In this document: positions 58,148-64,000 of the stretch, one piece after another
How the letters are laid out: the number at the start of each line of letters is the position of its first letter
Position numbering within the stretch: position 1 is the first letter of the stretch
Origin: Hyaloscypha bicolor E
Lineage: Eukaryota; Ascomycota; Leotiomycetes; Helotiales; Hyaloscyphaceae
DNA: 64,000 nucleotides
Direction: 5' to 3'
Assembly (NCBI RefSeq): GCF_002865645.1
Contig: NW_020194618.1
Location: forward strand, 186,001-250,000
Program-made: the position numbers and the translations under genes
The notes under the pieces: generated by a model
Databases searched by the model: none
Told to the model about the DNA's origin: nothing
What the model saw: only the letters and a program-made list of their open reading frames with translations

Positions 58148-58708
58148 TTATTTGCAAATTCGGCGCGAAACGATACGCTTCTTGGTCAAGAGGCTGTTTG
58201 GACCCGGGTGGTTTTTGTTATAGGCCCGGTATCGCATCCTCGTCGAATACCGGTTCTTCCTCTGATACAGTACCGATAAATTGCTTATCCTCTTGGTTCC
58301 GGGATTTCTTGTCGAATGCGCTCGTTGCCTGTGCCAGTTTTCAACTTGAGATTTTAGTTCGTCCCGCCTTTTTCGCTGAAGCGATCGCATCTCCGCCCTG
58401 GCGAGCGTCTGTTGATGGTTGCTCCAGTCATATATACTTCTCTTACCGGTACCTGGACAAGTTGAATTCCCTGCATGCGCCTGACGAAACAATGCTTTGA
58501 TGTTTTCCATCGTCAATTTAACAAAACATGAGGCCGAATATTCACTATCGAATTCGAAGAAAGTTTCAATCGCAATGTAGCCGACCAAGAATCCACAGAA
58601 GAAGCCGAGAAAGAGCAAGGCCACCGAGGTTGAGGGCCCATGGAAGTGGTCGGATCCTGGCGCAAACAACCGGGTACCCAAAGCACGCGCAGCCTGTATT
58701 CTACTCAA
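58148..58708 (-). other. Doubtful 186-codon open frame
   Basis: The frame from ATG 58708 includes one plausible membrane helix (VALLFLGFFCGFLVGYIAI) after a short N-terminus, then a long Arg/Lys/Gln-rich tail of low quality. No family is recognised, there are no clear promoter signs, and the opposite strand is also open in places. It could be a lineage-specific gene, a fragment, or chance. Confidence 0.2.
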
Positions 58709-58886
58709 TTTGCCTCGGCCACCAAATTACGCTGCCATAGTCGAGTCCATTGAAGCCAAGATCGATGGTGAGAAGTTCTTCGATCACCCGGCTACCGATT
58801 ATGGCAAAATAACCTAAGCTATACTCCAAACTATTTCACGTTTGCTCTACAATATCTCTCACTCACGTCTACGGTTTCCGGATTCT

Positions 58887-59030
58887 ACACTTACGATTCC
58901 CAAATGGAGATTCTTTACTCTCCAATGCAATATCGTCGGATCCTCGTAATTTCCGTAGCAATCTTTCATTTACACACTTACGGTTCCCATATGGACATTC
59001 TTTTCGATTAGAGGACAATACCATCGGACC
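58887..59030. repeat. Diverged direct repeat pair, 87 bp apart
   Basis: ACACTTACG(A/G)TTCCCA(A/T)ATGGA begins at 58887 and 58974, and both copies continue to ..ATCG(T)CGGA(T/C)C. The rest of 58709-59614 has no gene that I can see; it is the 3' side of the zinc cluster gene. Confidence 0.55.
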
Positions 59031-59614
59031 TTTACTTCTCACTATCCGCAGTATCCTTTACTACGGACCAACCATTCTTCTGGTCTTTATTGATTGGACA
59101 GATGCTTGCTGGCATTTGTTGATTGGATTGGTTCTATGGGGCACTGGATACCAGGGTTTGGTTATGGATGAACTTAAGTAATTGTTTGTGGCTGGAACTG
59201 GTCTTAAGTGACTAGTATTCCAAACGGATAGGAAATTTCTCTTTAAAATGCATGCATTTTGATCTCTTCTCATTCCACCACATTCCTGTACATTGAGTCG
59301 ATTGATATGGTTCACTTGGAGGTAGTACTAGCATTCTAAACACTACGCCTAAGGTGATTGAGTTTATTTTTCTCTTACCGATTGCAGGTATATCGAGTGG
59401 CCCCGTCGCCTTTGAACACGATACCTATCGCTTCTTTCCGTCCGCCGATATATATATATACTCCATCCTTCACAGCTATCCAAACCCCCGACTTTTCATG
59501 TCCAAAACCACAAAACGCCACCAGCCCACCTCCCAAGAGCAAGGAAATCGCTAAAGCAGAATCTAGCCACCCATGCCGTTCCCCAGCCGTGCCTCGTTAT
59601 CTCACAGGCCCCTT

Positions 59615-62022
59615 TTATACACCCCAAAACTCATTCCCCGCATCCATCGTAAACCCGTCCCGATTCAACTGCGCCCAATCCCCATCCACGCCGGAATCCA
59701 ACATCCGACTGATATCCATATTATCATTACCACTCCTCCGCTCCGGCGGCATGACCGGCATCCCGTCCATACTCTCCGGGAACGGCGTCCAGAGGAACTC
59801 CTTCGCCGCCGCAGTTAGTACGCCCTTCCCGTTATTTAGGTTTGGTGTCATCTGCGTTAGGTCTGGTGCTGACTGCTTCCTTCGCTTCCCGTTGATCTCG
59901 ACGGTGACCGTGGATGGCTCATCGAAATCGGTGGAGTAGGAGGCTGAGGCGGTGGGATCTGGAGGGCTGAGGGCTGTCTCGCAGTCTGAGGAGTGCGGTG
60001 AGGGGAGGTCGATGGTTTGGAGTGCGTCGCGGACATTGCTGGGGACGTTTTGGACCCATTTGGTGATGAGGCTCCGAATGACTTTGAAGTAGCGGGCCAT
60101 GAGGGGGTAGGTGGGGTACATTTCGTGCATCATGTGGATTATGTCGGTGAGGTAGGCGGCGGCTTGGACGCTGAGTTGGGGGGATGTTGGGTCAGTGCGG
60201 GAGATGTTGACGATGTGTATGATGGCCGCGCTTATCCCGCAGTGGACTAATATGAAGTAGGCGCGGCGCATGCTGTACGTTCTCGAGTACAGGCTCATCA
60301 ATTGCGCTATGGTGACGGCCGCATCGGTGCAGATTTGGTGGGGGCTTTTTGTATTTTGAACGAACGAAACGCGGAGGAATGGCCGGAAGAGATGGATCAG
60401 AGAGTTGTGGTAGTATATGCTGTGATTTTGTTAGAAGTGACAATAGCAGGCGTGGTTTTCGGGTACTTGCTGAAGTGCAATTACTTGAGGGAGTGTTGGA
60501 CCATCACGTTTGATGGTCATACTTGAAGGGAGTTCGTCATGCCACTGAATGAATCGTTCGTGATGTACTTCGAGCTTGCGACTTGTGATCCGATCTCGCG
60601 GTGCATAGAACATTTGAAGGGTGTCGTTGACAATCTCAGTAAGACGGCTTGATTGCACCTGGACGGTATAGGTAAAAGCTGGCTGCTCCAGTCCGGTCGG
60701 CTCGTGGAGAAAGCGGGGGTCGCCATGGGGTTTCCAGATCTTCTTTTCCAGATTTTCTCTCGGTACCGACTTCTCCAACTGAATGGCCATTCGCGGCAAG
60801 CCAGATATTCGTCCCACACACATGGCATATATCGTCTCAAGCATATAACTTCCCCAAAATGTAATTCTCCTAGCTTCCATCTCGCAGTCCGTCACCTTCC
60901 CACTGGGCTGCACATTATACGTCAAGTGCAACCCCAGCTCAATCGCCATGGTCATCATCTGGCCGGCATACCTCCAACCACTGCCGTCTTGTCCCATCAT
61001 TGCTTGTCGACAAGACATGACACCTAAAGCCTGGACAGTCGTCAAGCAAGATCGATCGTCTTCGTTCAGCAGCCTCTTTGCCTCGGCGAAGAAGTGGTCC
61101 CCAACCGTGGCAGGGTCGTTGATGTCTGCTCGAGCTTCAGGCCGATCAGAGTAGTTGCACCCAAGGGCCAGGCAAGCATTGACGAGCATCGGACTACACC
61201 ACTTGAGCTTCTTGTTGTCGAGGGCGTAAGAGAAGACTTCCTCGGAGAAGAGCAGATATATCGGATGAGACCAGGTGAAGTAGAGGGATAGAAGGTGCTT
61301 GATCAGGTCGACATCACTTGTAACCTTGGTCCAGGTCCCGATGTGATCCACTTCCACCAAAGGCAACTCATCATCGGATCCGGCCAAGGCAAGATTTGAT
61401 GTGTGGCCATAGTGCCGGTTGTCGCAAGCTCTTTTCAAAGAGGGTTTACCAGTAAACGCAGCGAGCTCTCCTTCCAGCGTTGGAGATGCTTCTGGTTTGG
61501 GCACCGGTTTGATGGGCATTCTCTTGATCGTCTCGATGATGGAGTCGTAGGGCTCGTCCGAGCGGATCAGTTGGATAATGTCGTCGACATCGGCCTCGGT
61601 TCCTTTACGGAGGGCATCGAGAATGATGTCCCGCTTTTCATTCTCTTCCTCAAGCTGTCTGATATCTCTCTTCAAGGCGCCTTTTCGGCGGTGATCACTG
61701 TCGATATCATAGGCACAGTGCGTCTTGTAAACAATGCTACAACTTTCACAAGCGGGCTTCTCTCCGTCACACTGCAGTCGCACATCTCAGTCAGAGTCCA
61801 ATGCCAATAAAGATCATGGCAAATAGTGATGTCAACACGGTCATGAAGGCAGTTGATGCTCACCTTGGATTTGCGCTTGCGACAGGGCATGCATGCGGAC
61901 GAGATGCATCGTCGTTTATTCGATGCCGTCGACCCTTCATCTGTCGGGGACGCGGACGGAGTGCGGGCTGCATCGATCTTGGGAACGAGGCGGCGCAGGC
62001 TGTTGGCATTGGGGTGCGACAT
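59615..62022 (-). CDS. Zn(II)2Cys6 transcription factor, NIT-4/NirA-like
   Basis: Exons: complement(59615..60419, 60471..61771, 61864..62022), 754 aa. The zinc cluster spans intron 1: CMPCRKRKSK (Cys44, Cys47), then CDGEKPACESC (Cys54, 60, 63) and Cys71 in THCAYD. The sequence RRCISSACMPCRKRKSK..CAYDIDSDHRRKGALKRDI closely follows the N-terminus of the nitrate regulators NIT-4/NirA as I recall them; the rest may differ. The Fungal_trans domain (about 170-500) shows LLSLYFTWSHPIYLLFSEE, FWGSYMLETIYAMCVGR and LHIYYHNSLIHLFRPFLR. That last motif is restored only by taking intron 2 (60420-60470) as GC-AG: donor GCAAGT, 51 nt, acceptor CACAG. The end is acidic and disordered, probably activating. 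It is probably a nuclear regulator; a role in nitrate use is suggested by the N-terminus but not proven. Confidence 0.85.
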
Positions 62023-62295
62023 GGCAAGTGTGGTGACTCAAAACTTTCATACCTGAGTGGAAATCCAGGCTCTCTCCTAGTTCAGGCCGTTTCAATGGGC
62101 GATGTTGATTCGCGCGTGCATTCCCAGCGGAGTGGAGGCGAGAGAGTGCGCCGTGCGGAGGGAAGCTGCATGCGCGAACCGCGGGGGGTCGATGGGGCTC
62201 CCTCTCAGGAAGCTAGAAGGGGAGGATCGGCGGTCGATTCCACAGGAAGAATGCCATCTAGAGGGCCTCTCTCGTCGTGCTTTGTGTTCTCTTCT

Positions 62296-62345
62296 GTTCT
62301 GTGGTGTGGTGTGGTGTTGTGTGGTGTAGTGTTGTGTTGTGATCT
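62296..62345. repeat. G/T-rich simple repeat upstream of the zinc cluster gene
   Basis: Runs of GTGGTGT and GTTGTGT over about 45 bases, 280-320 bp before the start codon at 62022. Other low-complexity patches follow: GAAGT repeats near 62628-62652, GAGCG repeats near 62720 and GAGGGGC repeats near 62815. Confidence 0.6.
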
Positions 62346-64000
62346 GAGCGATGAGAGCGAGCCTGGAGAAAGAATTGACGAGCTGAGGGGTTTGTGGAGG
62401 ATGGCGGCGCTAGACAGGGTTGGCTGCGCTGCCCACCCCGCTTCCATAAGTTCCACAGTATCACGGCGATTTTCTCTCCAGTGCCTGCAAGGGGGATCAG
62501 GGGTATATCTGCAGCGGAGATTCCGATCCTGGCCTGCACTCGGATACGCCTCTGACGGGCGGGTTTAGAAGTCGCGCTCGCACCGCTGTTGCCGTGAAAC
62601 CCTTGGGGGCCTCTGTGTAGGTCTGGTGAAGCGTGAAGTGAAGTGAAGTGAAGATAGCCCCGTGAGGCTGCACGTCTCAAGCGGCCAATCGACGGGCTGC
62701 TTACGAAGAAGGGGGAAGGAGAGCGGAGCGGAGCGGGGCTGCTCGTCTATTACTGCACGGAAGCATTTTCAGCTGCCCAAATGGCAGAGCATGATAACAT
62801 GGCGGGGCAATGGACGAGGGGCGAGGGGCGAGGGGCTAGTCGCAGGTGCAGTCGGAGACTCGGAGCACTGTGGCAGCCGGAGAAGCGATCACCCAGAGCT
62901 TGTTTCGCTGGTACTGTACGGTCAACGGTAGAAGCCGGCCGGCGAATCTCCATCAGGGGCGGCATAATTAAGGATTTGGCTGGACCATTATGCATACATA
63001 GTACAGTACTTGGTATTATTATGTGGGCCTGTGGCGTATGGACTTCCCGAATAGGTAAGTCCGAATCCAGAGCGGTTGAGCGATCCTCACAAGTTAGGAT
63101 TTTTAACCCACCAACCCACATAACTCAAGCTTTTCTTCTAGAATAACACTCACATTTGCATTAGCCTAGTATAATTCTGGTATACAAGTGTATAACATTA
63201 TGCATTATATTTTGGACTAGATGATTATTATACTCAATGGTAGACCGTTATGATTTAATAAATTCTTCAATTTTTCGCATCGCTAATCTCCATCAGCCTG
63301 TGGATTGATTGCTGCAGTCTAACGGGAATAGAATAGAAGAAAGTAAGTGTCCACTAGTGGCCGTCTCCCGGTTGCTAAGACCTATCTAATTCAGAGCGCC
63401 AGCAGCGGAAAGAAAATAGTGGTTTGTTGAAGACAAGATGGGAGTTCCATCGCGGCAGAAAGCCCAGCCGTTTGCACAGACGAGTATGGCGCTTTCTCGT
63501 GCTCCTCGCTAGTACACAAGGGGATCCATTCTAAGTACAGTCCGTACTTATCGGCGCTTTTTGCGGCCTCGAAGATGCAGCGCCGCAAATCATTGGCTGG
63601 TTGCTCCATCTCCTTGCATTCGATCCCAGTGGGCGCCGGCAGTGTTCCCGCCGAAGGAGCCGGTGAAGCGTGGCCGTGAGAGGAAACGAGCTGGAAGTAT
63701 CATACGCCCTGTAATTGGTGGCAATTACTTTCAACTGGTTGCCTTCAGGTGTTCGTGCCCTGTTGAGGGCCACACCCATCTGGTTGTTTCCTACCCTGAG
63801 CTGTGTTTATGGTGATCAAGTGGAAGGGGAAAAGTCTGTCAAAATTACTTCTGCAGAGATCTTCAGGAACAGTGCCTAGAATAAATCGACAAATTGATCT
63901 TCTGAGTTTCGATTTGCCAACATGTCAGGAAGCTCGTTCCTGACCCCTGCTAAAGGTCTTGACTTTCACTCAAGGGAGTAACAGCGTAACATCTCCAATT
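62346..64000. other. Intergenic, nothing recognised
   Basis: Promoter-side sequence of the zinc cluster gene with low-complexity patches, an AT-rich stretch at about 63130-63260, and only short frames at 63391-63815 without protein-like character. The next gene must lie beyond the window. Confidence 0.5.

Noticed and set aside
57642..58223. 193-codon plus-strand protein
   Set aside because: Half of it is a short tandem repeat and the rest has no protein-like pattern; probably incidental.
52062..62022. Secondary-metabolite or other biosynthetic cluster around the dioxygenase, lactonase and zinc cluster factor
   Set aside because: No backbone enzyme (PKS, NRPS, terpene synthase, DMATS) or P450 is present, and the genes are widely spaced and dissimilar in likely role.
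61801..62568. 255-codon plus-strand frame overlapping the zinc cluster gene start
   Set aside because: It lies antisense to the zinc cluster exon and promoter, begins inside an intron of the real gene and contains low-complexity translations.

Overview
The window is nuclear DNA of a filamentous ascomycete (Pezizomycotina). The evidence is genes split by 45-75 nt GT-AG introns, an AT-rich block with the mark of repeat-induced point mutation (RIP), fungal-only families (Zn(II)2Cys6 and Fungal_trans-type factors, HET, 2EXR, CorA-like C-terminal proteins), a fungal-type molybdopterin synthase gene and small secreted proteins. I cannot fix the class or genus from sequence alone. I rebuilt the exon structures by hand from reading frame, splice motifs and family resemblance; they are models, not transcripts.

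Layout. 1-15240 is a gene-free, extremely AT-rich block nearly devoid of CpA/TpG. It holds at least two ruined Ty3/gypsy elements, both on the minus strand, and ends in short tandem and direct repeats. Right at its edge (15537-16106, minus) sits an intact three-exon gene for a small secreted cysteine-containing protein. 17088-22692 holds a large protein kinase with a C-terminal propeller-like tail, convergent (21 bp apart) with a CorA-like membrane protein that keeps the GMN motif. 24281-27098 is an amino-acid permease in eleven exons.

27.1-32.7 kb is poor in genes: one conserved hypothetical, AT-rich relics, a 51-bp minisatellite, a decayed 2EXR gene, and a MITE of about 484 bp flanked by a perfect 9-bp target duplication. 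33-46.6 kb is a housekeeping-like block: a Fungal_trans_2-like regulator with a 14-nt micro-exon, a 1284-aa disordered protein, an RBM5/RBM10-like splicing factor sharing a 184-bp divergent promoter with a molybdopterin synthase large subunit gene (cnxH/MoaE), and an SDR oxidoreductase.

47-54.4 kb mixes live and broken accessory genes: a frameshifted secreted cysteine-rich protein, a HET pseudogene with several nonsense codons and frameshifts, an intact 2OG-Fe(II) dioxygenase, and a Ser/Thr-rich surface protein apparently separated from its membrane-anchor exon. 54.9-62 kb carries a secreted lactonase-type beta-propeller, a repeat-rich gene-poor stretch, and a NIT-4/NirA-like zinc cluster factor containing a GC-AG intron. 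The last 2 kb holds only low-complexity promoter sequence.

Functionally, the cnxH-like gene (molybdenum cofactor, needed by nitrate reductase) and the NIT-4/NirA-like factor both point to nitrate use, though they lie 15 kb apart. The secreted protein, kinase/CorA-like pair, HET relic and transposon debris have the flavour of a fast-evolving accessory compartment. I found no tRNA, rRNA or CRISPR, and no convincing multi-gene biosynthetic cluster.
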